Source: Kribbella flavida DSM 17836
GTDB lineage: Bacteria; Actinomycetota; Actinomycetes; Propionibacteriales; Kribbellaceae
Length of the DNA: 64,000 bases
NCBI RefSeq assembly: GCF_000024345.1
Contig: NC_013729.1
Coordinates: 6,324,001-6,388,000, forward strand
Direction of reading: 5' to 3'
Part shown: in pieces, positions 42,339 to 51,144 of the stretch
How the letters are laid out: every line of letters starts with the position of its first letter
Position numbering within the stretch: the first letter of the stretch is position 1
Notes under the pieces: model-generated
Database searches by the model: none
Seen by the model: the letters and a program-made list of their open reading frames with translations, nothing else
What the model was told of the DNA's origin: nothing
Translations under genes and position numbers: made by a program

Positions 42339-43523
42339 CTATGCCTCCAGCTTTTTCGGGCGCTGGGTGAGCAGGACGGCGAGGGCGGTGAGGGCGAGCA
42401 GGCCGGTGAGGTACGGGACCGCGTCGGTGCCCAGGTGGTCGACGACGCGGCCGCCGGTGAAGGCGCCGAGGGCGATGGCGGCGTTGAAGACTCCGACCAG
42501 GAGGGCCGACGACGCCTCGGGGGCCTGCGGGGCCGCCGCGTGGTTCCAGGCCTGCGTGGTGACCGAGACGCCGCCGTACCCGAAGCCCCAGATCAGCAGC
42601 AGCACAACGGCTCCGGCGACCGTTGTGCCGACCAAAGGAAGGGCCGGCACGGCTGCTGCGAGCAGTGCGGCGATCACGACCAGCATGACGCGGAACGACC
42701 TGGCCGAGCCCGCCACGAAGTTCCCGGCGACGCCGGCGACGCCGTACGCGAGCAGGAGCGTGCTGATCAGCGACGGACCGATGCTCGCGAGGTGCTCCAG
42801 CATCGGGCGGACATAGGTGTACGCCGAGAAGTGCGCGGTGACGAGCAGCGCGACCAGGAGCAGGCCCACCCGGACCTGCTTGATCTTGAGGACCGACCCG
42901 ACGTCGGCGAGGCGGACGGGGGCTGCGGCCGGAAGTGCCGGGAGCAGCAGCGCGAGAGCGACCGCCAGCACGACCGAGAGCACGCCGATCGAGCCGAAGG
43001 CCCAGCGCCAGCCGGCCAGCTCACCGACGGACGTGCCGGCCGGGATGCCGAGGACCGAGGCGATCGCGATGCCGCTGAAGATCAGCGCGGTCGCCGGGCC
43101 GACGGAGTCCCGCGGGACCAGGCGCGGAGCCAGTCCGACGGTCAGCAGCCAGACGCCGCCCATCGCGATGCCGGTGAGAATCCGGGCGACAACCAGTACG
43201 CCGAAGCTCGGTGACCACGCGGCGAGCGCGCTGGCGACGGCGAGCAGCAGCATCAGGCCGACCAGAACGGTTCGACGGTCCAGCTTGCCGAGGACCAGCG
43301 GCAGGACGGGCGCCGACACCGCCGCGACCAAGCCGGTGACGGTGAGACTGAGCCCGGCCGTTCCTTCGCTGACGGCGAGCGCCGTACCCATCGGTGTCAG
43401 CAGACCGACCGGCAGCATCTCGGCGGTGACCACCGTGAACACGGTGACGGCCATCGTGATCGCGGCGACCCAGCCCTGGATGGCGGTTCTGCCGGGGGCC
43501 GCAGCGACGCAGGTGCTTGTCAT
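42339..43523 (-). CDS. MFS transporter (sugar/drug efflux, AraJ-like)
   Basis: 394 aa from ATG 43523, 12 membrane segments. Starts AIQGWVAAITMAVTVFTVVT and TAEMLPVGLLTPMGTALAVS, a pattern of the DHA1 (AraJ/YdhP) exporters, followed by motif GIAMGGVWLLTVGLAPRLV. The gene is divergent from the LysR gene, whose operator lies between them, and ends 18 bp from R2lox. Likely induced by the LysR protein. Confidence 0.87.
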   Translation of the reverse strand: MTSTCVAAAPGRTAIQGWVAAITMAVTVFTVVTAEMLPVGLLTPMGTALAVSEGTAGLSLTVTGLVAAVSAPVLPLVLGKLDRRTVLVGLMLLLAVASALAAWSPSFGVLVVARILTGIAMGGVWLLTVGLAPRLVPRDSVGPATALIFSGIAIASVLGIPAGTSVGELAGWRWAFGSIGVLSVVLAVALALLLPALPAAAPVRLADVGSVLKIKQVRVGLLLVALLVTAHFSAYTYVRPMLEHLASIGPSLISTLLLAYGVAGVAGNFVAGSARSFRVMLVVIAALLAAAVPALPLVGTTVAGAVVLLLIWGFGYGGVSVTTQAWNHAAAPQAPEASSALLVGVFNAAIALGAFTGGRVVDHLGTDAVPYLTGLLALTALAVLLTQRPKKLEA

Positions 43524-43567
43524 GGTTCCAGCCAACGGGACCCGCTCGACGCGAACAACGACGATGT

Positions 43568-43595
43568 GCTCATCCTTGGATGAGCTGAGCTCATC
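43568..43595. promoter_or_regulatory. LysR operator candidate with three half-sites
   Basis: GCTCATCC (43568-43575) and GGATGAGC (43578-43585) form an 8-bp inverted repeat with 2-bp spacer; a third half-site GCTCATC follows at 43589-43595, exactly 21 bp after the first. The array lies in the gap between the MFS and LysR starts. Confidence 0.65.
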
Positions 43596-43617
43596 GATCG
43601 GGGAGGTCACCATCAGT

Positions 43618-44490
43618 CTGGAGATCCGGGAGCTGGAGTGCTTCCTGGTCCTCGCCGAGGAACTGCACTTCGGGCGCACCGCGGAACGGCTCTACCTGTC
43701 GCAGAGCAGGGTGAGCCAGCTGCTGCGTTCGCTGGAGCACCGGATCGGCGGGCGACTGGTCGAGCGGACGAGTCGCCGCGTCGCGCTGACCCCGCTGGGC
43801 AAGGAGTTCCTGGACTCACTGCGCCCGGCGTACGCCGCGCTGGAGCGGGTGGTCGCGCACACCCGGCAAGTGGCCCTCGGCATCGGCGGAACGTTGCGGA
43901 TCGGCTTCCAGGGAACGGCGAACGACTACATCCTGGCGGCGGTGGCGGTGTTCCAGGGGCAGCACCCGGAGTGTCTGATCGAGGTGACCGAGCTGCCGCT
44001 GAACGATCCGTTCGGGGCGTTGCGGCGCGGGGAGGTGGACGCGGCCGTCGTGCTGCTGCCGGTGGCCGAGCACGATCTCCTGCTCGGGCCGACGTTCTCC
44101 GTGCAGCCGCCGGCGCTGACCGTCTCCACCAAGCATCCGCTCGCTCAGCGCACTGTGCTGGACGCCGAGGATCTCGCCGGCACCGTGCTGATCTCGGTCG
44201 CGCCACCCGCGCCCGGCTACTGGCGGCAGGCGCAAGCACCCACCCAGACGCCGTCCGGCGCGCTCATCCACCGAGGGCCGGAGGTCCGCACGCTGCAGGA
44301 AGGTCTCTCGTTGATCGCAGCCGGCCGCGGCGGCATGCTGCTGTGCCGGCCGACCGCCGAGCTGAACCAGCGCGCCGACATCGTGCACGTCCCGGTCACC
44401 GGACTGCCCGACTCCGCGCTCGGCCTGGTCTGGCGCCGCGGCGAGCACACCCCGTGGCTGAAGGCCTTCGCCGCCGCCTTGATCAGCTGA
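43618..44490 (+). CDS. LysR-family transcriptional regulator, probable CTG start
   Basis: 290 aa when read from CTG 43618, giving (M)EIRELECFLVLAEELHFGRT, the exact length and start of LysR proteins. GGGAGG at 43601-43606 is the only good ribosome binding site. In-frame ATG (43564) and TTG (43576) would put the operator inside the gene. Helix-turn-helix: TAERLYLSQSRVSQLLRSLE; the inducer domain runs from about residue 88 (GTLRIGFQGT). It is divergent from the MFS exporter and probably regulates it. Confidence 0.85.
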   Translation: MEIRELECFLVLAEELHFGRTAERLYLSQSRVSQLLRSLEHRIGGRLVERTSRRVALTPLGKEFLDSLRPAYAALERVVAHTRQVALGIGGTLRIGFQGTANDYILAAVAVFQGQHPECLIEVTELPLNDPFGALRRGEVDAAVVLLPVAEHDLLLGPTFSVQPPALTVSTKHPLAQRTVLDAEDLAGTVLISVAPPAPGYWRQAQAPTQTPSGALIHRGPEVRTLQEGLSLIAAGRGGMLLCRPTAELNQRADIVHVPVTGLPDSALGLVWRRGEHTPWLKAFAAALIS

Positions 44491-44679
44491 CCGTTCGCTT
44501 TGTCGACATATCGCTTGCCTCTCACAACCTTCAGCGACCACGCCACACCGAATGCGAACGGTTGTTCGGATGCCGGGAAACGGGATGTGGACGGCAAGCA
44601 AGGTCATGACTAACTCTGCGTCATCGGCCGTCGCGCAGCGTGGTGAGACACCTAGGCTTGGACCGAGAGGTGTGAGGCC

Positions 44680-46143
44680 ATGGGCTGGTCCGTCGAACGG
44701 CATGCCCGCAGCGAGCGTCCGCCCGGGCGTACGGCCGAGGCGGCACAGCGGACCGCTGCGGTGCGCGAGCGTGTCCGGGAACTGCAGGGCGTGCTGGCCG
44801 AGACACTGGCCGCCGACGTGGGCGGAACGGACCTGCAGTCGTTGAAGCGGGCGCCCCGCCGAGCACCGCCGCTCATGGCGGAGACCGACCTGCGGCCACA
44901 TCCAGGGCCGCTGTGGGCGGCGTTCCGGCCTGCTCCGCCAGGGCCGTTCGCGACCTGGGTCGGTGGGCATCGGCGGTACGCCCGGCGGTTGCGCGACGCC
45001 GAGGACAGGTTCGCCGAGGCGATCGAGCGGCACCGGCTGGCCGAGGAGGCCCGGCAGCTCCGGGTCGCCCGGGCGGCCAAGGAGCAGGCGGACCAGCAGC
45101 GCCGGCTCGACGAGGCCACGGCGGAGCTGCACGCCCGGATCGACGACTACGAGCGGAGCGTGCGGTCCGGGGACCGGCGCGCGGTGAGCCGGTACTTCCA
45201 GAAGGCGCTGGACCGCGTCTCGGAGCCGGCCGACTTCCCCCGCCGCCGCAGAGTCGGGTACGTGCCCGAGTCGACGCTGCTGGCGGTGGAGTGGGACCTT
45301 CCGGACGTCACGGTGGTGCCCGCCGAGTCGTCGTACCGGTACGAGCAGCGAGACCTGGTGGTCGGCGTACCGCGGCCGGAGAAGGAGATCCGGCTGCTCT
45401 ACCAGCAACTGGTCGCGCAGTGCGCCCTGCGCGCGTTGCACCTGGTCTTCGGCAACGACCGGTACGGCGTGGTCGACACCGTCGTCTTCAACGGGATGGT
45501 CGAGTCCGTCGATCTGGCCACCGGGCGGACGGTCCGGCCGTGCCTCATCACGCTGCGTGCGACGCGGGAGCAGTTCACCGCGCTGGTGCTGGATCAGCTC
45601 GACCCGGTCGCCTGCGTGCGGCACTACTTCGGAGCGGAGGTGTCCCGCCACCCGGAGGAGCTGCAGCCGGTCGAGCCCGTGCTGGAGTTCGACCTGGCCG
45701 ATCCGCGCACCATCGAGCCGGTCGACGTCGTCAGCGAGCTCGACACCCGGCCGAACCTGCTGGAGCTGACCCCGGACGAGTTCGAGCAGCTCGTGCACAA
45801 CCTGCTCACCCGGATGGGCCTGGAGACTCGGCTGTTCCGCAGCGGGAACGACGGCGGCATCGACTGTGTGGCGTACGACCGGCGACCGATCACCGGCGGC
45901 AAGTTCGTCGTCCAGGCCAAGCTGTACACCCGCACCGTGCCGCCGAGCGCCGTACGGGACCTGTTCGGCACGGTGGTCGACGCCGGGGCCACGAAGGGCA
46001 TCCTGATCACCACGAGCGGCTTCGGCCCGTCCAGCTACCAGTTCGCGAACGGCAAGCCGCTGCAACTGATCGATGGCACCGGCCTGCTCGCGCTGTGCCA
46101 TCAGCACGACATCCCGGCCCGCATCGTCCCCCGCGCCGGCTGA
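44680..46143 (+). CDS. Mrr-like restriction endonuclease with coiled-coil N-terminus
   Basis: 487 aa. The C-terminal 130 residues are an Mrr-type PD-(D/E)XK nuclease domain: LTPDEFEQLVHNLLTRMGLE, GGID with D395 and VQAK with Q412 and K414, the D-x(16)-QxK active site of the family, then GILITTSGFG. The middle (about 200-340) is a conserved mixed region of unknown fold. Residues about 95-165 are a charged coiled coil (AEDRFAEAIERHRLAEEARQ). Mrr enzymes cut modified DNA, so a type IV restriction role is possible; no methylase is adjacent. The N-terminal parts are not typical of E. coli Mrr. Confidence 0.82.
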   Translation: MGWSVERHARSERPPGRTAEAAQRTAAVRERVRELQGVLAETLAADVGGTDLQSLKRAPRRAPPLMAETDLRPHPGPLWAAFRPAPPGPFATWVGGHRRYARRLRDAEDRFAEAIERHRLAEEARQLRVARAAKEQADQQRRLDEATAELHARIDDYERSVRSGDRRAVSRYFQKALDRVSEPADFPRRRRVGYVPESTLLAVEWDLPDVTVVPAESSYRYEQRDLVVGVPRPEKEIRLLYQQLVAQCALRALHLVFGNDRYGVVDTVVFNGMVESVDLATGRTVRPCLITLRATREQFTALVLDQLDPVACVRHYFGAEVSRHPEELQPVEPVLEFDLADPRTIEPVDVVSELDTRPNLLELTPDEFEQLVHNLLTRMGLETRLFRSGNDGGIDCVAYDRRPITGGKFVVQAKLYTRTVPPSAVRDLFGTVVDAGATKGILITTSGFGPSSYQFANGKPLQLIDGTGLLALCHQHDIPARIVPRAG

Positions 46144-46158
46144 CCGGCAGCTGCCGGT
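46143..46158. promoter_or_regulatory. Perfect 16-bp palindrome at the end of the Mrr-like gene
   Basis: ACCGGCAGCTGCCGGT is fully self-complementary and starts on the last base of the stop codon. In RNA it would form a 6-bp stem with loop AGCT, a weak terminator; in DNA it could be a protein site for the SIMPL gene 66 bp downstream. Confidence 0.45.
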
Positions 46159-46223
46159 GCGAAAGGTGTCTCGAACACTCTGGCGACCTGATGTGCGCCC
46201 GGTGGAGTGTCAGACTGGCCGTC

Positions 46224-46841
46224 ATGGAATCTGGGATCACCGTTACCGGGACCGGGCAGGCCACCGCGCCGGCCGATCTGCTGCGTCTGACGCTGAGTGT
46301 CGGGCAGGACGCGTCCGACGTCGCCATCGCGGTCGCGCAGGTCGCTGAGCGCACTGAGGCGGTCACCGCGGCGCTGCACGGTGAGGGGGTCGCCGCGGCG
46401 GACATCTACACCAGCGCGGTGTCCGTGCACCCGCAGTACGGCGACTCGATGGCGGTGGCGGGCTATCGCGCGTCGCACTCGATGACGGTGACCACCCGGG
46501 ACCTGACCGGCTTCGGGCGGCTGCTGAACGCCGCCGTGGCCGCGGCCGGCAACAGCCTCGGGCTGGACTTCCTGCAGTTCGACGTGTCGGACAAGGCGGT
46601 ACTGGTGGACCAGGCCCGCGAGCTGGCGTTCCAGCAGGCGCGGCAGAAGGCCGACCAGCTGGCCGCGCTGACCGGCCAGTCGATCGGCTCGATCGCGGCG
46701 GTCGCCGAGACGCAGGGCGCCGTGCCGCTGCGGGCGATGAAGGCGGAGAGCGCGCGCGGCGGTTTCGCGGCCGATCTGGCGGTCACGCCGGGCGAGCAGA
46801 CCGTCGACGTGTCGGTCGAGGTCCGCTGGAACTGGTCCTGA
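46224..46841 (+). CDS. SIMPL (DUF541) domain protein
   Basis: 205 aa from ATG 46224. SIMPL domains begin with a TGTGQATAPADLLRLTLSVG strand pattern and hold VHPQYGDSMAVAGYRASHSM (the conserved Y...GY.A stretch), and RQKADQLAALTGQSIGSIAA near the end, as here. Members are usually secreted or periplasmic; no signal peptide is visible in this one. Function of the family is poorly defined. Confidence 0.85.
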   Translation: MESGITVTGTGQATAPADLLRLTLSVGQDASDVAIAVAQVAERTEAVTAALHGEGVAAADIYTSAVSVHPQYGDSMAVAGYRASHSMTVTTRDLTGFGRLLNAAVAAAGNSLGLDFLQFDVSDKAVLVDQARELAFQQARQKADQLAALTGQSIGSIAAVAETQGAVPLRAMKAESARGGFAADLAVTPGEQTVDVSVEVRWNWS

Positions 46842-46931
46842 CCGGCACCAGGGGGAGACACGCCCTGACCCGACCAGCTTCGGCAACACTCCGGCGAGGC
46901 ATTTGTCGCCCGCGTCGGCCAGACTGCTGCC

Positions 46932-48167
46932 ATGTACGCACCGGCGCCGCTTCGTCGTCAGCTGAACCGTTCGGGCTTGCTGCTGCTCGGTCCTGCCTTC
47001 GTGGCGGCGGTGGCGTACGTCGATCCGGGCAACTTCGCGACCAACATCGCGGCCGGCGCGACGTACGGGTACCTGCTGTGCTGGGTCGTCGTCGGCGCCA
47101 ACCTGATGGCCGTGCTGGTGCAGTACCTGGCCGCCAAGGCGAGCATCGCGACCGGCCGGACGCTGCCGCAGCTGTGCCGGGACCACTTCCGCAAGAACAC
47201 CTCCCGCGGGCTGTGGGCGCAGGCGGAGCTGGTCGCGATCGCGACCGACCTGGCCGAGGTGGTCGGTGGGGCGATCGCGCTGAACCTGCTGTTCGGGATC
47301 CCGCTGCTGCTCGGTGGCGTGATCACCGGCGCCGTGTCGTTCGCGCTGCTGATCTACCAGTCCAAGCGCGGGCAGCGACCGTTCGAGGCGGCGATCATCG
47401 GGCTGCTGGCCGTCGTCCTGGTCGGGTTCGTGGTGTCGACGATCCAGGCGCAGCCGTCGGCGTCCGGCGTCGTCGGCGGGCTGGTGCCGCGGCTGGACGG
47501 GACGGACTCGCTGGTGCTGGCCGCCGGCATGCTGGGGGCGACGGTGATGCCGCACGCGATCTGGCTGCACGGCGCCCTGGTCACCGACCGGCACTGGAAA
47601 ACCATCCGCTCGACCGCCGGCAAGCAGCGCGTACTGCGGGCCACCCGGATCGATGTCGCGGTGGCCATGGCCCTGGCCGGCGCGGTGAACCTGGCCATGG
47701 TGGTCGTGGCCGCGGCCGCGCTGACCGGCGCCGGGGCGGAGTCGCTGGACTCGGCGCACGCGGCGATCGGTGACCGGCTCGGGCAGCTGCCTGCGCTGCT
47801 GTTCGCCCTGGCGCTGCTGGCCAGCGGCTTCGCCTCGTCGTCGGTCGGGACCTACGCGGGCTCGGTCATCCTGGAGGGGTTCTGGCAGCGGCACGTGCCG
47901 CTCGCCGTCCGGCGGCTGATCACGCTGCTGCCGGCCCTGCTGATCCTGGCCATCGGCATCGACCCGAGCCGCGCGCTGGTGGTGTCGCAGGTGGTGCTCA
48001 GCTTCGGCATCCCGTGCGCGTTGTGGCCGCTGGTCAAGTTGACCGCAACACGGCGCATCATGGGCAGCCTTGTCAACCGGTTGCCGACTACTCTCGCCGC
48101 ATGCCTGGTAGCCACCGCCGTCTCGGTCCTCAACGTCGTGCTCATCGTGCTGACGCTGCGAGGATGA
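46932..48167 (+). CDS. mntH: Nramp-family divalent metal transporter
   Basis: 411 aa, 11 membrane segments. A proton-coupled Mn(II)/Fe(II) importer. The metal-site motif DPGN is at 31-34 (AYVDPGNFATNIAAG) and the TM6 motif is MPHAIWLHGAL. Both match the family, although Ala replaces the Asn that often follows MPH. No Mn riboswitch is recognised in the 90 bp upstream. A metallophosphatase gene starts one base after its stop. Confidence 0.92.
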   Translation: MYAPAPLRRQLNRSGLLLLGPAFVAAVAYVDPGNFATNIAAGATYGYLLCWVVVGANLMAVLVQYLAAKASIATGRTLPQLCRDHFRKNTSRGLWAQAELVAIATDLAEVVGGAIALNLLFGIPLLLGGVITGAVSFALLIYQSKRGQRPFEAAIIGLLAVVLVGFVVSTIQAQPSASGVVGGLVPRLDGTDSLVLAAGMLGATVMPHAIWLHGALVTDRHWKTIRSTAGKQRVLRATRIDVAVAMALAGAVNLAMVVVAAAALTGAGAESLDSAHAAIGDRLGQLPALLFALALLASGFASSSVGTYAGSVILEGFWQRHVPLAVRRLITLLPALLILAIGIDPSRALVVSQVVLSFGIPCALWPLVKLTATRRIMGSLVNRLPTTLAACLVATAVSVLNVVLIVLTLRG

Positions 48168-48168
48168 C

Positions 48169-48960
48169 ATGACCGCGTCGTTCGTGGTCAGTGACGTGCA
48201 CGGCCACCCGGAGAAGCTGACCGCGTCGCTGCAGCAGGCCGGCCTGATCGACGCCGAGGGCAACTGGTCCGGGCGGGACGCCCGGCTCTGGGTGCTCGGC
48301 GACTTCTTCGACCGCGGACCGGACGGCATCGGCGCGCTGCGGCTGGTCCGGCGGTTGACCGAGCAGGCGGCGGAGGGCACCGGTGAGGTCAGGACCCTGC
48401 TCGGCAACCACGAGATCCTCGCGCTCGGCATGCGCAAGTTCGGCGACACCCCGGTCCCGCACGACGGCGTCACCCTGCGCAGCTTCGAGCGCAGCTGGGC
48501 GCTGAACGGCGGCATCGAGCGCGACCAGGAGCTGCTCACCGACGACGACATCGCCTGGTTGATCGACCAGCCGATGCTCGGCCTGGACGCCGGCCACCTG
48601 CTGATGCACTCCGACACCGCCGAGTACGCCGAGTGGGGCAGCACGATCGACGAGATCAACGCGGCCGCCCGCGCCGACCTGCACAGCGACGACATCACCG
48701 TCTGGTGGGAGATCTGGCGCCGGATGACGTCGCGCTACGCCTTCCGCGGCCCGGACGGCCCGGCCATCGCGAACGCCCTGCTCGAGCACCTCGGCGGCCG
48801 CCGCATCGTGCACGGCCACAGCATCGTCGCCGACCAGCTCGGCATCGACCCGGCCTGGGTGACCGGCCCACTGCTGTACTGCGACGACCTGGTGCTCGGC
48901 ATCGACGCCGGCACCTTCGACGGCGGCCCGTCGCTGCTGGTCGAGCTCGAACCCCGCTGA
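48169..48960 (+). CDS. Calcineurin-like metallophosphoesterase
   Basis: 263 aa. Metal-binding motifs in order: SDVHGHPEKL (D-x-H), GDFFDRGPDG (GDxxDR), GNHEILALG (GNHE) and the late GRRIVHGHSIVADQL (GHxH-like, here HGHS). These mark a two-metal phosphatase close to serine/threonine protein phosphatase or ApaH-like enzymes. It follows mntH after 1 bp, so it shares the operon; many such enzymes are Mn-dependent, which fits with a manganese importer. Confidence 0.87.
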   Translation: MTASFVVSDVHGHPEKLTASLQQAGLIDAEGNWSGRDARLWVLGDFFDRGPDGIGALRLVRRLTEQAAEGTGEVRTLLGNHEILALGMRKFGDTPVPHDGVTLRSFERSWALNGGIERDQELLTDDDIAWLIDQPMLGLDAGHLLMHSDTAEYAEWGSTIDEINAAARADLHSDDITVWWEIWRRMTSRYAFRGPDGPAIANALLEHLGGRRIVHGHSIVADQLGIDPAWVTGPLLYCDDLVLGIDAGTFDGGPSLLVELEPR

Positions 48961-49030
48961 CGGGGAATGAAACGGACCCTCCGCGCGGTTGGGCGTTGAA
49001 GGACGATCGTCTGCGGAGTGGAGACTGAAC

Positions 49031-49408
49031 ATGCCAGACAAGCCGGTCAAGATCCCCGGTCCCGACCACCCGATCTCGGTGCGGAAGAACCCCGACCGGG
49101 TGGTGGTGAAGGTCGGTGGCCAGGTGGTCGCCGACACCCGCGACGCGCTGTCGCTGCAGGAGGCGAACTACCCGGCGGCGCAGTACGTCCCGCGCAAGGA
49201 CGTCGACCTGTCGCTGCTGGAGCGCACCGACCACACGACGTACTGCCCGTACAAGGGCGACGCGTCGTACTTCAGCCTCCGGCCGGCCGGTGAGGCGGGC
49301 GTGAACGCGGTCTGGACCTACGAGGCGCCGTACGACTCGGTCGCGGACATCAAGGACCACGTGGCGTTCTACCCGGACCGGGTCGAGCTGGAGATCATCG
49401 CCGACTGA
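49031..49408 (+). CDS. DUF427 protein
   Basis: 125 aa from ATG 49031. The DUF427 signature is complete: RKNPDRVVVKVGGQVVADTR, NYPAAQYVPRKDVDLSLLER, TYCPYKGDASYF and a terminal AFYPDRVELEI. A small beta-sandwich protein of unknown biochemical role, frequent in actinobacteria. The start is preceded by GGAGTGGAG. Confidence 0.88.
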   Translation: MPDKPVKIPGPDHPISVRKNPDRVVVKVGGQVVADTRDALSLQEANYPAAQYVPRKDVDLSLLERTDHTTYCPYKGDASYFSLRPAGEAGVNAVWTYEAPYDSVADIKDHVAFYPDRVELEIIAD

Positions 49409-49445
49409 CCTCGCCGGGCGGCGCACCCCGGTGCGCCGCCCGAGG
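49409..49445. terminator. Bidirectional terminator between DUF427 and the hydrolase
   Basis: GGGCGGCGCAC (49416-49426) pairs perfectly with 49431-49441 around a 4-base loop, extended by CCTC (49409-49412) with GAGG (49442-49445). It fills the gap between the convergent genes. Confidence 0.85.
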
Positions 49446-49448
49446 CGG

Positions 49449-50228
49449 TCAGGACCGGAGGAAGTCGCGCAGCACGGGCGCGAGCACCTCCGGCGGTACG
49501 ACGTGGTCCTGGCCGTCGAGCTCGACGTACTGGCCGGCCGGCAGCGCCTTCGCGACCAGGCGGGCCGCGTCGACCATGAAGGCCGGGCTCGCCGAGCCGC
49601 AGACCGCCAGCGCGGGTTGCGTCACCTTGCCGAGCGTGCCGAACGGGACGGTGCCGCCCGGCGCGCTGTCCATCACGGCGAAGTCGTAGCGCAGCGTCGG
49701 CGCCAGCTCGGCGACACCCGGCTCGGCCGCCCACTGCCGCGCCGCGTCGTCGGGCATGCCCGCCAGCTGCAGGAACGTGGCGACGGCGTCCACCAAACGG
49801 CCGTCGGCGAGGTGCCGCAGGACGACCTCGGCACCGGCGTCCGACTCCTTCTGCGCCGCCGGATCGTCCGGCCCGTACGGCGGCTCGTGCAGCACCACCT
49901 TCGTGAACGGCAGGCCCGTCGCGGCCGCCTCCACCAGCAGCGCTGCGCCGGACGAGTGCCCGTACGCCGCTGCCGTCCCGCCGAGGGCCGTGATCAGCGC
50001 GCCGAGGTCCTCGACCTCGCGGGCGACGGCGTACGGGCTGGTGTCGCCGCTGTCGCCGCGGCCGCGCCGGTCGTACGAGACGACCGTGAAGTCGGCTTCC
50101 AGCGCCGTCGCGAGCGGACGGGTGGCACCGCGGTCGCAGAGGGCCCCGCCGATCAGGATCAGCGGCTGCCCACTGCCGGACTGTTCGTAGGCGATCTGCG
50201 TGCCGTCGGCCGACCTGACCTTGTCCAT
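49449..50228 (-). CDS. Alpha/beta hydrolase
   Basis: 259 aa from ATG 50228 with GGGAGG upstream. Oxyanion strand LILIGGALCDRGAT, DRRGRGDSG, nucleophile elbow G90-H-S92-S-G94 and the C-terminal ELDGQDHVVPPE with the catalytic His. A single-domain esterase/lyase-like protein with no signal peptide. The substrate cannot be inferred. Divergent from the GNAT gene. Confidence 0.87.
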   Translation of the reverse strand: MDKVRSADGTQIAYEQSGSGQPLILIGGALCDRGATRPLATALEADFTVVSYDRRGRGDSGDTSPYAVAREVEDLGALITALGGTAAAYGHSSGAALLVEAAATGLPFTKVVLHEPPYGPDDPAAQKESDAGAEVVLRHLADGRLVDAVATFLQLAGMPDDAARQWAAEPGVAELAPTLRYDFAVMDSAPGGTVPFGTLGKVTQPALAVCGSASPAFMVDAARLVAKALPAGQYVELDGQDHVVPPEVLAPVLRDFLRS

Positions 50229-50355
50229 CGTCGTCCTCCCTTGCCGGCCCCTCGGACGGGGGCATCGGAGGGGACGTCGGAGCCGCCGGACGGGACTCGA
50301 CACTGGCGACCTATTGGGTTGTGGGCGTACCGAGCGGACTGGTTCACTGCCGTCG

Positions 50356-51144
50356 ATGTCTCAGCTCACGCGCGTCGACGAGTACCTGCACACCGTTCCA
50401 CTCTCCGGCGCCACCGGGCAGCAGATCGGGCCGTTCACCCTGTTCCGGTCCACCACGGTCTGGCCGTACTACGCCCGGCCGGTGCCTGGTTCGGGTGCCA
50501 CGATCGAGCCGGCCGACGTGGAGCGCGTTCGCGAGCGCTGCCAGGAGCTGGATCTCCCGCTGAACTTCGAATGGGTCGTCGAGACCTGTCCGTCGCTTGG
50601 CCCGGCTGCGGCGGCCGCGGGTCTGCAGGTCACGGAGTACCCGCTGCTGGTGCTGGAGCGCGAAGACTTCAAGCGGGTGATCACCGCCGCCCGCTGCGAG
50701 ATCCTGCCGGCGGACGAAGACCTGCTGCGGCAGGCCCGGGCGGTGGCCGCCGTCGGCTTCGGCGACCCGGGGACCGAGATCGGGTCCGGCGGACCCGCGG
50801 AGCGGGACGCCCAGCTCGGGGACGTGTCGGCGGAGATGGCGCAGGCCCTGCTTGACCGGGCCAACGCTGGCGTCTCCGTCACCGCAGCGGCCTTCGGCGA
50901 CGACGGCATGCTCGCCTCCGGGGTGCACCAGCCGGTCGGCTCGGTGACCGAGGTCGTCGGCGTCGCCACGCTCCCGTCGGCCCGCCGGCAGGGCCTCGGG
51001 GCGGCCGTCACCAGCTGCCTGGTCGAGCACGCCCTGGCGAACGGCGTCGAGCTGATCCTGCTGTCCGCCCAGAACGACGCGGTCGCCGCCGTCTACGAAC
51101 GAGTCGGCTTCCACCGCATCGGCCACGCCGGCGCAGCCGAGTGA
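50356..51144 (+). CDS. GNAT-family N-acetyltransferase
   Basis: 262 aa from ATG 50356. The acetyl-CoA site is in the last third: VGVATLPSARRQGLGAAVTS with the Q/RxxGxG/A loop, and NDAVAAVYERVGFHRIGHAG at the end. The N-terminal 110 residues form a second, degenerate GNAT-like half. Its stop overlaps the GTG of the kinase gene (GTGA at 51141-51144), so both products are probably made together. Substrate unknown. Confidence 0.84.
   Translation: MSQLTRVDEYLHTVPLSGATGQQIGPFTLFRSTTVWPYYARPVPGSGATIEPADVERVRERCQELDLPLNFEWVVETCPSLGPAAAAAGLQVTEYPLLVLEREDFKRVITAARCEILPADEDLLRQARAVAAVGFGDPGTEIGSGGPAERDAQLGDVSAEMAQALLDRANAGVSVTAAAFGDDGMLASGVHQPVGSVTEVVGVATLPSARRQGLGAAVTSCLVEHALANGVELILLSAQNDAVAAVYERVGFHRIGHAGAAE

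Noticed and set aside
46842..46931. Manganese riboswitch before mntH
   Set aside because: The 90-bp leader shows no recognisable conserved core of the yybP-ykoY element.
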